NCBI GenBank assembly: GCA_950097015.1 | Contig: CATNEN010000041.1 | Coordinates: 1,839,501-1,903,500, forward strand | Reading direction: 5' to 3' | Source: Macrostomum hystrix | Lineage: Eukaryota; Platyhelminthes; Macrostomidae | DNA length: 64,000 nucleotides | Shown here: in pieces, positions 45,601-56,658 of the stretch | Layout: each line of letters begins with the position of its first letter | Numbering within the stretch: position 1 is the stretch's first letter | Position numbers and translations under genes: made by a program | Notes under the pieces: model-generated | Told to the model about the DNA's origin: nothing | The model's input: the letters and a program-made list of their open reading frames with translations, nothing else | The model's database searches: none

Positions 45601-48600
45601 TCGCATCGGAACTCACGCAGCGGACTCCTGGTGTTGTAGTTGCAGCCGCAGCGGTGCTTGGAGCAGCCCCAACACTTCTTGATCAGGAAGCGAATCAGCT
45701 GGTACAGGTGCGAGAAGATGATTAAGGGCGGCGGCAGGCAAGGCTTCTCTGAGAACTCGCGCACCAGACTCAGCCGCATGAAGCGCCAGGTCTCCGTTGT
45801 GCGACCCTTCATCGTGTCGAAGGTGTGCGCGAAGGTGGCGATGAGCAGGTTGAGCATGAGCACATTGGCCAGGATGATGTAAGCGGCCAGTAGGATGGGG
45901 GAGATCCAGGTGCCCTCGGGGGTGGCACACCTGGGCAAGGTGTTGTTGGACCACAGGTCCTCATCGAAAGTGCAGGCCAGCTCGCCTTGCATTTTGTCCA
46001 GATAGAACTCGCCGAAGATCTGGTAGAAGGCGCGCTGGTACAGGTCCTTGATCAAGCCGCTCTCCTTGAAGGAGTTCGGGTACAGGATGGCCTGCTGGGC
46101 GATGCCGTAGCCTGTGATCAGCACCAGGAAGATGACGAAGAAGTGGAACAGGTCCACAATCTGCAATGCATTCATGGCCTCATGCTCAGACTGGATGTAG
46201 GATTTCTGTTACTGGTTGGGATTCTGATTATTATTTCATCTTTCAGACATGAACTCTTCGAGTTGAGAACATTCAGTCTGGGGGTTTAAGATTTTCGAAA
46301 TTTGGGATCCTGGGAATTTGGGATTCTAGGAGTTGGGATCCCGGGAGTATGGGATCCTGGGAGTTTGAGATCCTGAGAGTTTGGGTTCTTGGGAGTTGGG
46401 ATCCTGGGATATCCTGGCACGCGATGCTCACCATCTTGCCGATCATGACCATGTACGGTCCCAGCACCGAGTCCAGCGAGTAAAAGTGCAGCAGGCGGAA
46501 GAAGAACAGAACCAGGTCGATGGCGTAGAAGACGCGCCCGGCGGCGAAGCACTCCTCAGTGGGCAGCACCCGGAACAGAATTCCCAGCAGGAACAGCACC
46601 AGGATGACCATGTCCATGATGTTCCACGGGTCCGTGGCGTACTCGATCAGCTTCTCGCGGAAGGTGTGCCGGTTCACGAACAGGGCCTGCGGGCAGTGGC
46701 GATGGCGAATACTTTTGATCCCCTGGTACTTCTGATCCCCTGGTACTTCTGATCCCCTGGTACTTCTGATCCCCTGGTACTTTTGATCCCCTGGTACTTC
46801 TGATCCTCTGATACTTCTGATCCCCTGGTACTTCTGATCCCCTGGTACTTCTGATCCCGTGGTGTTTCTGATCCCTTTGGTACTTCTGTCTCTCTGTCCT
46901 CGGATTCTCCTTCCTACATTTAAGTGACGTCAGTTGCTAATTTTAGCAACAGTCCTTTTGAGAGGGATCTCCTCCTTGTTTCTATTTTTGGAAACTCACG
47001 TGAGCTGCACAGACTCACCTGTCTGATCTCCTCCACAATGAGGGTGCAGATCCAGATCATGAGCAGGATCTCGGAGGGGTGGATAACCGGGTTGAACTCG
47101 GTGAGGATCACATACGAATAGAGCAGCAGGAACAGCAGGTAGAACAGGTAGTTGTACATGAAGATCACCCGGGGTGACAGGTGAAACTCTCGCAGCTTGG
47201 CGCAGCAGCCGAGCTTGGAGCTGCCTCTGAGGAAGCGGATGTTCTCGCGGGCCAGTCCGGACTCCAGTTTCTGCCAACGATCGCTGCCACAGCGGCCGTC
47301 GCCGGCGCCGCGCCGCATGAAGATCTCGTCGATGTCCTGATCGTCCTCCATCCAGCGCAGCTGAGCGAGTCGCTGCTGCCGGGTCTCCGAGCTGTACACT
47401 GTGCCCAGGGTGGCACCCAGCAGGTAGAAGGGAAAGCAGATCACTGTGAGCACGATGTACAGGAACAGCTTCATCGTGCTGTTCTGGCCAGATACGCCGC
47501 CGTTCCACACATCGCTGAGCAGCCGCTGCGGCGAGTCCTGGCTGACAAAGTCCAGACTGCGCGAGTAGCTCGCTAGCTGCAGCGGTGTGGCGCCACCGAA
47601 GAACTCGGAGACTCGGATGAGCAGCAGCTCAGAGCGGATCGGGTCGCTCTTCGAGGTGTCGGCGATGAGCCGGATGGCCAGCTGCTCGAACTCGCTGCAT
47701 TGGTCAGATTGGTGATTGGTTATATTAGTTATTTTTATTATCAGTTATATTGGTTATAAGTGATACTGGGGGTTGTTTGCTGGGGGATTGGTTGCTGGGG
47801 GATTGGTTGCTGGGGGGTTGTTTGCTGGGGGATTGGTTGCTGGGGGATTGGTTGCTGGGGGATTGGTTGCTGGGGGATTGGTTGCTGGGGGATTGGTTGC
47901 TGGGGGATTGGTTGCTGGGGGATTGGTTGCTGGGGGATTGGTTGCTGGGGGATTGGTTGCTGGGGGATTGGTTGCTGGGGGATTGGTTGCTGGGGGATTG
48001 GTTGCTGGGGGATTGGTTGCTGGGGGATTGGTAACGATTGGGATTGGGATTGGAACCCGGGGAAGTCGACCCGTTACCTTACCTGGCGGCCTGTAGGATC
48101 TCCTGCTGCTCCCGCATGTCGTCCTCCACCTCCTTGGCGATTTCGGTCCAGACACGGTGGGCGAAAAGGGCGGCCACCAGCGGCTCGGAGACCTCCTCCC
48201 AGAGCAGCCGCGCCATGGACAGCCGGCTGGTCAGGACGCTCCACACGAACAGGTCATTGTACGGATCGTCAAAGTGCGGCAGGCTGAGCTCCGCCTGCTC
48301 CTCCTCCCCTGGAGGGAGAAATTAGTGCGATGACAATGGGTCACCATGACAACGGGTCACCATGACAACGGGTCACCATGACAACGGGTCACCATGACAA
48401 TGGGTCACCATGACAATGGGTCACCATGACAATGGGTCACCATGACAATGGGTCACCATGACAACGGGTCACCATGACAATGGGTCACCATGACAATGGG
48501 TCACCATGACAATGGGTCACCATGACAACGAGTCACAATGACAGGAAGTCAGCGTCACGATTACGAACTGAAACTTTTAGAACATATGCGACTCGAAGTT

Positions 48601-51600
48601 CTAAGCTAAATCGCAGAAAGAAGAAATTCCAAAAGCACATTAGTTGAAAAGCAAAAGAGGTTTAAGAATGACTAAAAGGTACTAGTTCCCTGTAGCACGA
48701 GTACAAAGCAGTGCAATCAAAAATAGCATAGAGTGCACGCTGAAATTTCCTAGAAGTAATAAGACATACCGAAGTAACAGGCCGCTTATCATAGAATGCT
48801 AAAAGAGTTTTCTTCAAGAATCACAACTAAAACAGACACGAAACGACACGAAAACTGACTTACAGCACAGCCGCTTAAACTCTGAGGATTGATTGGGGTG
48901 TGAATGATTGGCACTTCCGATGGCTTTGCGTTTGAGAATTTATGCGATTCCCAGAATATTGCTCGTTTAATACTACTTGCCGTGAAACAGTAAGTAGCAA
49001 AATGAAAATCTGGCAACTAAAAAAGCTGAATTTTATGGCAAAGCGGTCCTCACTGTGCACAACAATGGGCAGCCGGGCGTTCTTCAGGATCGGCAGCTTC
49101 TCCTTCGTGTCCAGGTCGGCCACGGGTCCGGGCTCGTCTGGCCTGATGATCACGTCCGGACAGAGGCCGATGTAGCGGGGGTCGCTCAGGTAGGGAGACT
49201 GGAAGAACTGGCCGGCCACCGACTCCAGCACTTCGCCGACATCTTCCAGGGAGAAGTAGCGCTTGCCCTGGGCGGGTGTCAGGGTGTCAGGGTGTCAGGG
49301 TGTCAGGGTGTTAGGGTGTCAGTGTGTTAGGGTGTCAGTGTGTTAGGGTGTCAGTGTGTTAGGGTGTCACTGTGTTAGGGTGTCAGTGTGTTAGGGTGTC
49401 AGTGTGTCATTGTATTAGTGTTTCAGGGTGTCAGGGTGTGAAGGGTGTCAATGTGTCAGGGTGTCAGATTCTTTGATATCGATAAGCAGCTCACTCACTT
49501 TGTCCCTCATCTTCATGAAGACCTTCCAGATGAACTCCTTGGCCCGGGTGTCGGGGTAGATGGTGTTGTAGAGAAACACCAGCTTCTCGATGCTCAGGAA
49601 CTCCTTCATCATGAAGTTGTGGTCCAGGAAGATCTTCACAAACTTCGGCCGGTCCAGCACCAGGGCCTTGTACATGAAGGGCTCCAGGCTGTGGGTCTGC
49701 GAGACGGATCGAGGACTTTTGGAGTCAGGGTCAGAGTCAGGGTTCAGTTCACAGATCTGCGATCACTCACCGACCACTCGAAGTCACCGTCGAACACGAT
49801 CTTCCTGGCGATGTCGTCCCGATTGAGTGTCAGGGCCAGCTTCAGTTGGTCCTCCTTCTTGTGATTGGCTGCGATTTTGGGGCAGAAAGATCCGCTTTGG
49901 TTAGATTTTGTCTTATGTCTATTGTCTTTGGCCCAGACCAGTTCCCAACCACAATTCCCAAACCTTTCATGATGGCCTGCAGGATGGCCACGTCCAGATT
50001 GCAGGTGAAGTCATCGCTCTCCAGCTCATAGACATTGACCAGGTGGTCGTATTTGAGAATGGTCTCAATCCAGTCCATCAGCTCTGGCAGCCGCTTGTCG
50101 CCGAATTCGGACCTGAGGCGGGTAGTGAGCTGTCGCACCTGATCCTCCGTCAGCTGGCGCTCCACCCTGCGGACCGGTTGGAGTTTTGCCATAGACAACA
50201 GAGGTTGCGAGAGAATAAGGAATTGCGGAAGATGGAAGCAGGAAACCTGTAAGCAGAGAGGACAGAGGATTGAGATGCCAGAAATTGGAATAGAGGCACA
50301 CTTTGCGGCCATGGAATAGTGATCAAGGGCAATGACGCATTCGAATAGACAAAGCCAAACTCATTTTCAGAAGGCCCCTCACCGCGCAACTTCGTTGCCA
50401 TCAGAATCCTCGACCACCGCCTTGGTTGGCAGGCTGAAGTTGTAGGCGTACGCCAGGATGTCAGCCGCGCCCTGACTGCCCCTGACGAGCAGCACCGGCG
50501 TGCCCTGCTCCACCGCGCACTTCACCGTCTGCACCGTGCCGGGTCCGCCCTGCACCACCAGGCAGACCATGGGAACCCGGCTGGCATCGCGGCTGGAGTC
50601 CACGGGCAGCTCGGCGAGGGCCCGCTCGATGCGCGCCCTGGCGGGAATCTCCGCGCCGAAGCGCAGCTGGGTGCCGTTGTCAACAAGCAGGAAGTGGCTG
50701 TGGTTCACATCCAGGTTGCACGTGTGCGGCAGCAGGCGGTAGCTGTGCCGGTAGGCCACCGGCTGGCCGCAGTGGCTTTCACAGAGCAGCTGCTCCCTGA
50801 AGGCCGAGGTCAGTTTGGAAGGCTCATTCTTGATCTCCCGGGTTCCCCAAGGTCAGTTTAGAAGGCTCATTCTGGATTTCCCGGATTCCCCAAGGTCAGT
50901 TTAGAAGGCTCATCCTGGATTTCCCGGATTCCCTAAGGTCAGTTTAGAAGGCTCGTCCTGGATTTCCCGGATTCCCTAAGGTCAGTTTCGAAGGCTCGTT
51001 CTGATTACTCGGGGTTTTCCCTACTGACTAGAATAATCTCAGATCCTCAGTCGCCAGCCTCACCTGTTGGCCACGGTGCCCCACGGCGCGATGCCCAGAC
51101 ACACCACCGGTCGTCCGGCGCCGCTGCCATAGTCCTTCACCGCCTTGCCGGCCAGCTTCATGACGCCCTCAGAGGTGCCGCCGGTGATGATCCAGGCCCC
51201 AGTAGTCTTGGCAGCGTCCATCAGGCCCTTCTTGAAGGCCTTCTTCAGCCGCTTGTTGAGCTGGAGCTTCTTGGCTCCGCCCGTCACCGAGATGATCATG
51301 CTGGGCGGCTGCAGGCCCCAAACCTCCAGCAGCAGCGACTTCACCGTCTCCGTCTTGCTGGCCGCATCCAGCCGGACATACTACAAGTGAAAAAAAAACA
51401 GCGAAATCCCTCCATGGCTACTGACAGTAAGATTGTGCGAGGCACGGAAAAATTCTGGTGACCGAAAAAGCGAGGAAAAGATGAAGAGAGAAGAAAAATA
51501 AGAAAGAAAGATTACGAGTACACAAGAGTTGTGAAAAATCACAAAATATTTTAACTGCTTTTTTGGTATAATAAATACATATTTTTAATTTATAAAACAG

Positions 51601-52883
51601 ATGACACAGGGAGATATAAAACACTGGAGAGATGAGACAGGGAAGAGATGAGACAGGGAGAGATGAGACAGGAGAGCGATGAGACAGGTGAGATTTGAGA
51701 CATGGGAGCAATGAGACAGGGGAGCGATGAGACAGGGAAGCGATGAGACAGGGGAGCGATGAGACAGGGAAGCGATGAGACGGGAGCGATGAGACAGGGG
51801 AGCGATGAGACAGGAGAGCGATGAGACAGGTAAGATTTGAGACAGGTAAGATTTGAGACAGGGTAGAGATGAGATAGGGGAGCGATGAGACAGGGGAGCG
51901 ATGAGACAGGGGAGCGATGAGACAGGGGAGCGATGAGACAGGGGAGCGATGAGACAGGGGAGCGATGAGACAGGGGAGCGATGAGACAGGGAAGCGATGA
52001 GACAGGGGAGCGATGAGACAGGGGAGCGATGAGACAGGGGAGCGATGAGACAGGGGAGCGATGAGACAGGTAAGATTTGAGACAGGTTAGAGATGAGATA
52101 GGGGAGCGATGAGACAGGAGAGCGATGAGACAGGGGAGCGATGAGACAGGTAAGATTTGAGACAGGTTAGAGATGAGATAGGGGAGCGATGAGACAGGAG
52201 AGCGATGAGACAGGGGAGCGATGAGACAGGTAAGATTTGAGACAGGTTAGCGATGAGATAGGGGAGCGATGAGACAGGAGAGCGATGAGACAGGTAAGAT
52301 TTGAGACAGGTTAGAGATGAGATAGGGGAGAGATCAACATAGGAGCTTCGAGGGCCGCGTATGCGGCCGGAGATAGCCGACCCCTGGTCTAGATGACTGG
52401 AGTTGAAATCAAGCATCTGCACCTAGCTCACCTTAGCAATTTTGCCACCTGCCAGCAGCATCTCACCGCAGGCGTTTGTCTGGCCGCTCTCCACGGTGCA
52501 CGTGTCCTCTCGCCACTTCTCGCCCACGCCGCCGGACCTGACGTGGTCGCCGCCGGCCGGGTAGCCGCAGGCGCAGACGGAGTCGTCAATGCTGTCGAGT
52601 GTGTCAAAAGTGCAATCGGCGAGCTTAAAAAGCTTCTCTAGACCCTCGGAAAACAACTGTACGCTTACCCCAAGTGGTCTTCTTGTCCGTAGACAAATTT
52701 CACGCAGGATCGCTTTTTGAAGTTCTGCCGGATCCAGTCGATCTCCGGGTCGGCCGCCACGTGCATGCCCCTCGGGCCGGACTCCATTGGAATTTCCTCC
52801 ACAGCCTGGCCGTGCTCATTCGACCTCAGGTCAGCGCCACTGCTGTCGTGGACTTTGTTGTTGGGTGGCGGACCCCTTGATAT
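42649..52883 (-). CDS. TRPM2: TRPM2-like cation channel with NUDT9-homology domain
   Basis: Eighteen minus-strand exons, all phase-consistent: 52883-52669, 52591-52432, 51380-51064, 50796-50383, 50166-49964, 49868-49771, 49696-49499, 49267-49054, 48308-48083, 47694-47019, 46686-46432, 46160-45617, 45381-45249, 45064-44875, 44780-44696, 44237-43922, 43488-42981, 42768-42649. They encode 1623 residues. TRPM homology regions come first (GAWIITGGTSEGVMKL, CLGIAPWGTV, HFLLVDNGTQ). The transmembrane domain follows (DPWNIMDMVILVLF, LGPYMVMIGKM), then the pore (FGEFYLD) with S6 NVLMLNLLIATFAHTF. A coiled coil (SRLEGK, FENVTNTLASLL) leads to NUDT9-H (PLNPAGRTGLSGRGR, WGPNH, DERNTDNAWLE, CLHDESGG). TRPM2 is an ADP-ribose and calcium-gated channel. 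A consensus Nudix box is missing. The first exon opens after an acceptor at 52884; in-frame ATG at 52787 is a possible start, or an upstream exon is missing. Confidence 0.92.
43660..43878. repeat. 15-bp minisatellite, TRPM2-like intron
   Basis: About 14 units of ccccagatcccctga, almost perfect. It lies between the two main NUDT9-H exons, about 45 bp from the donor at 43921. Confidence 0.96.
45108..45240. repeat. 18-bp minisatellite, TRPM2-like intron
   Basis: About seven units of gggattcgggaagaatct in a 184-bp intron (45065-45248). It stops about 8 bp from the donor and fills most of the intron. Confidence 0.95.
46295..46415. repeat. Degenerate ~16-bp tandem repeat, TRPM2-like intron
   Basis: Iterations of gggatcctgggagttt and variants (gattctagg, ggttcttgg) occur in the intron 46161-46431, ending about 16 bp from the donor after the GPYMVMIGKM exon. 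Confidence 0.85.
46715..46890. repeat. 17-bp minisatellite, TRPM2-like intron
   Basis: About ten units of tacttctgatcccctgg. It starts about 30 bp from the acceptor of the S2-S4 exon (46686). Confidence 0.94.
47762..48036. repeat. 15-bp minisatellite, TRPM2-like intron
   Basis: About 18 units of ttgctgggggattgg, nearly perfect. It lies in intron 47695-48082 and is open in all three forward frames and one reverse frame. The resulting frames are artefacts. Confidence 0.96.
48325..48542. repeat. 16-bp minisatellite, TRPM2-like intron
   Basis: About 13 units of acaatgggtcaccatg (variant acaacggg). It begins about 17 bp from the 3' splice site of the exon starting at 48308. Confidence 0.95.
48543..49053 (-). 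other. Unique part of TRPM2-like intron
   Basis: About 500 bp of AT-rich single-copy intron sequence between the 16-bp array and the exon at 49054. Nothing recognised. Confidence 0.4.
49270..49472. repeat. 8/16-bp repeat, TRPM2-like intron
   Basis: Iterations of gggtgtcagtgtgtta and gggtgtca. It starts within a few bases of the 3' splice site at 49268 and fills most of the 231-bp intron. Confidence 0.92.
50809..51005. repeat. 43-bp tandem repeat, TRPM2-like intron
   Basis: About 4.5 units contain ggtcagtttagaaggctcat followed by tctggatttcccggattccccaa. The first unit begins 13 bp from the exon boundary at 50796. Units diverge progressively from one end to the other. Confidence 0.93.
51600..52342. 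repeat. 16-bp minisatellite, TRPM2-like intron
   Basis: About 45 units of gagacaggggagcgat, with a subfamily gagacaggtaagattt and gagacaggttagagat. The composite block taagatttgagacaggttag recurs several times near 52066-52315, giving local higher-order structure. Confidence 0.96.
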
Positions 52884-52889
52884 CTGCGC

Positions 52890-54350
52890 AGTTTATTAAT
52901 AGGAAAAATAAGTCGATTAACTCGTAAGCGATTTTCAACTTTAGTATTTTTAAAGAGCATCATACTCTTTTTGGCAGCACTCCTGCTGAGATTTATAAGG
53001 CCTATGGATTATTAAGCGGATTACTAACGAAAATTTTAAAATGGATTTCTTTATTTTATCTGTACATAAATACACGCTCCAGAGGGCAATTGTAGCCAAT
53101 TTGTTAAAGGTTTGGACTTCTTAAAATTAAAATTGGTGCCAGCATCAGCTAGGGCAGAAATTTTGGTAGGTGTGGCGGCCTCCCTAGTCTACGGACTGAG
53201 CAGCTTAGGATGCACCATACAATATATGTGTGTTTATTACAATAACTAGGCTAGGCGTGAATTCTTTATCTATAATATATGAATCCGCAGTTTAACAAGG
53301 GTAAAAGCAAAAAGAAGCATAATGTGTTATTTCAGTAACTCCTGTCTTTCGCATCAGTTCGACAAAATCAAAATGTTACATTTTTTATATAATATATCGG
53401 AAAATATAGAGCCTTATTTCCCAAGATTATTCTCTAAATATGACTTCATTATCTGTTCTCTACAGAAAGATTAATTGCCACAAAAGAGATACCGAAGATA
53501 CGCAATAACAACTAAGTGAAATGCGCACATGCATAAAATGAGTGTATTTACCCCGAATTTAGATTTTCCGGTCATAAGACGTTACTTTTGTTATTGCTAT
53601 TTGGATTTTCTAAGCTGTGCTCAAATGAAAAATCAATTGTTATGCCTTTTTTTATTGTAAATTGTGAAAATGGCAAGAACTGAAAACCGAATACGTGCCC
53701 TTCGTTGTCAGGACAAAGAAAACATAATAATGTTAATAAAAATTGCACTTGAAAAAAATAATACCACATTTAAAGCACTCTTTGCAGCATGCACAATTTT
53801 CGATTATTTCATCTGCAAAAGGCGTGAAAATTGTGTTAAAATCTAGCGATTACGGTAAATTCATTTCGCGGAAAGGGACGCCGTGTGTAAACAAAAACTT
53901 AAATAGAAATGAACACCTTTATTCTTCTCTGCTAATACTAACGCAAAAGCAAAGGCAAATGCTTATGCTATATTCTAACGGTACGAGCAAAGCATGAATA
54001 TGGTTAATTTGTGTTTTTGTACTTTCTTTACATTGTTTTGCTCTGATGAATGTCATAAGAATGTTATAATACAGTTTCAATCATTTTTTCATATACTACA
54101 CTACATCCACGACAACTGCTGAATTTGTATACTCTATGTTAATACTCGTAAAAAAATAGTAAATGTAAATTTATTCTAGGCTTAGTTTAGCAACTTTCGT
54201 TTTTTAAGTTAAATAGGCATGCTAATTTAAAAGAATTGAAAAATTCACCTAAATGTATATGCTTGGGTTAAAAAACGATTTACATTTTAAATGTCACTTT
54301 ATGTAGTTAAAATCAAGGCATAGTTCTAGTTTACTTCACAATATTATTCT
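52890..54350. other. AT-rich upstream spacer of TRPM2-like gene
   Basis: AT-rich DNA with no recognised gene. It holds one truncated SINE copy (listed separately) and presumably the TRPM2-like promoter. Confidence 0.4.
53128..53222 (+). mobile_element. Truncated SINE, 3' part
   Basis: This sequence matches the 3' body of the SINE at 56052-56320. Shared landmarks are ccagcatcagct, gtgtggcg and a trailing gc-accatacaata/gc-gccacacaata, in the same order and spacing. It is 5'-truncated and lacks the tRNA-like head, as is common for SINE insertions. Confidence 0.7.
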
Positions 54351-54399
54351 GCCTTTTGTTAAATTATTATACCCCATTTTATTTTATCCCCGTGTGATG

Positions 54400-54600
54400 G
54401 CATTGATGGAGCTGCACCCAACATTAGCGGCAAGCCCATGCACCAGGCATAGCCATTGATGAATATGCTTCCCTGTCTGCATTGCAGACACATGTCTATG
54501 TCACATTGAGTGCATCTCGCCTGGTTGGAAATCAGGTGATGCTTTGCAAGGCACTTCATGGTGGTGACGTTATCCCGATTGGCTTCCACCATCTTGCAAA
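54400..54600 (-). pseudogene. Possible Merlin transposase N-terminal remnant
   Basis: A minus-strand open frame reads MKCLAKHHLI, then CTQCDIDMCLQC, then INGYAWC. This recalls the N-terminal zinc-ribbon region of Merlin/IS1595-type transposases (C-x2-C, dgyrWrC). It is opposite in orientation to the catalytic remnant at 55380-55556, so it may be a separate or inverted fragment. Confidence 0.35.
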
Positions 54601-55379
54601 TTCCAAAGTTTCTTTTAGTTTAGTATAGTTTATTAAAAGCTTGACAGCATTCATTTGCAGGGCAAATTACTGTCGGTGCAGCGGTGCAACCTTTAACAAC
54701 CATAATGGCTGTAAGGGTCGTGGTAAGAGTAAGAAAATACATGAAATTAATATAACAAATTACAGTAGAATTATGAAATAATATAACAAAGTACCCTATT
54801 GGATATGGCTCTTTTGCACATTGTCTCTGGTGCACTTTTGCTTGTTGGTTCATTTGGTCAGGATGCACAAACTTGACTTATCACATGCTATTGCTATAAA
54901 TAGCAGTGGCATATTGTAGTTTCATTTGTTAAATTAATTTTTCATTTTAAATAATCTGTTAATGAAAATTTATGATTGTTAGGAGATCACCAGATTCCAC
55001 CAATAATTTTTAATGATGCTCTGGTTTCTGTGGTCATTTATTTACAGTTTTTTAATGCTGATACAGACTATGCCAAAGACAACTTTTTGGGCTGACATGG
55101 CTTAATTTAATATTTGTCTCTGGGTCAGTAAGATTTTTGGTGTGCAAAGAATGCTTTGGAGGGAATGGCTAGATGTCCAGCAGTACCTACAACTATTATA
55201 CCACCTGCTGATTTGCAACCTATAGGCTCACTTACCTAACTGAATCTAAACCATTGTTAGTTGGCTGTTCTGACTTCAGACTCTCAGTCAGCAATACACT
55301 GGCTTGCTACATACCACCTTTTGTCCAATGAACCTCATTGTAGCCACTGTGCTACTAGTGGTATAGCTTAAGGATATCC

Positions 55380-55556
55380 ATCCTGCCTGGGATGCATGTT
55401 ATTACTGATGGGTGGCAGGCATATAATGGAGTTGTTGCCATCATACTCCAAGTTCAACATGCAGTTGTTAACCATAGGCAGAATTTTGTCAATCCAGTGG
55501 ACCATACTGTGCACACCAACCTAATTGAAGGCACGTGGGCTCATGCAAAGGCTAAA
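55380..55556 (+). pseudogene. Merlin (IS1595-like) DNA transposase remnant
   Basis: Fifty-nine codons without a stop include ILPGMHVITDGWQAYNG, VVNHRQNFVNP and HTNLIEGTWAHAK. These are the second Asp (tDgW.aY) and the final Glu region (HTN.IE..W...K) of the DDE domain of Merlin/ISXO2-like transposases. A TGA follows three bases later. Upstream sequence to about 55000 has many stops, and I could not find the first catalytic Asp. Only a decayed fragment remains. Confidence 0.75.
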
Positions 55557-55933
55557 CTATGAGCCATGTTTGGGACATCTGACAACCTGTTTGAGTCTCA
55601 TCTCATGTTAACACAATTGCTGAATGTTTCAATGAGGTTTTGTATATACTTGTTTGGACACAGTTTGTCAGTTTTATTGGTAACATTTGTAAGTCTTCAT
55701 TAACAGTTAATTTAAAATGAAAAAATAATTTAATAAACAAAACTACAGTTATGCCACAATAGCCAGTGTGATCCCAAGCAAGGATGCTAAGCATATAACT
55801 AGAGGAAGTCAACAGCTAAATGGAGTTGATGATCACCATGTCAATGATGCACTGAATTATTGAACTGAAACAGTAATTTAAAATAAAGTAGCTAATCTAA
55901 TTTGATCAATTTTAATCAAAAGTTATTTTCTCC

Positions 55934-55990
55934 TAGCAGTTAGAGTTTGCATTCTTATAATCAAGGCAATGGGTTAGAATCTCAGGCTAA
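55934..55990 (+). mobile_element. Decayed tRNA-derived SINE head
   Basis: A box A-like tagcagttagag and, at polymerase III spacing, a box B-like gggttagaatctc are visible. No acceptor stem is recognisable. It may be a diverged relative of the SINE 100 bp downstream. Confidence 0.35.
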
Positions 55991-56051
55991 GAGTGAGTTG
56001 TGTTCTCACTTTACTTATTTATGCTTATATTCTTAAGAGGTTCTTAAGAGG

Positions 56052-56320
56052 TTGTAGTCTAGTGGTTAGGGCGTCAGACTAACAACTTGAAGGTCGGGGG
56101 TTCGATTCCCAACTCCACTGAAACAATTTGTGTCCTTCAGCAAGGCACTTAACTCTGCATTGCTTCAGTTCACCCAGCTGTTAAATGGGTACCAGCATCA
56201 GCTGGGATAATTGAAGGTGGGTGTGGCGTCCCCGTACGCAGCCTTCAGATGCGCCACACAATAGCTGTGGCTGTGCTGTCGGCTGCACATCTGGCCCGAT
56301 TGGGGATATTTGATTTAATA
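56052..56320 (+). mobile_element. tRNA-derived SINE
   Basis: The head (56052-56117) has a polymerase III box A (tagtctagtggttagg) and a box B (ggttcgattcc), with an anticodon-arm region between. The body contains tgtccttcagcaaggcactt, a motif found in many animal SINE cores, then gggtaccagcatcagctggg and a 3' tail. A 5'-truncated copy sits at 53128-53222. The head is too diverged in its stems to be called a working tRNA gene. Confidence 0.8.
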
Positions 56321-56658
56321 ATGATTTCTAACTCTGGCTAACTTTATATCTTTATAAAAACCCCATTATTTCCTTTGTTATTACCATTTGGTCAAGACTA
56401 GCTTCTATTTACTTTTTTTATATAACTTTCTTATTGTTTTATCAAATTTCAGTAGCTGCAATCTTTTGTGGCCATAATGTCTTTCTTTTTGTAAAAAACT
56501 CTTAAGAATTTTCTTAGACAAAATACATTTTACTTCTCAATTCTTTAACTAAATATGCCTACCTATTCCTTTGCAAAAGTTTTTAAAGTTAGCTTAGAAA
56601 AATTAAAAGTTTAACACTTATTTGTTTCTTGAATGCTTCTCTGCAATGTCTCTTTAAT

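Noticed and set aside
47750-48287. Gly/Leu/Trp-rich secreted repeat protein
   Set aside because: It is the 15-bp TRPM2-like intron array, open in four frames, followed by reading the antisense of a real channel exon.
56052-56117. Functional tRNA gene
   Set aside because: A and B boxes are good but the acceptor and anticodon stems do not pair well, and a SINE body follows. A truncated copy of that body occurs at 53128.
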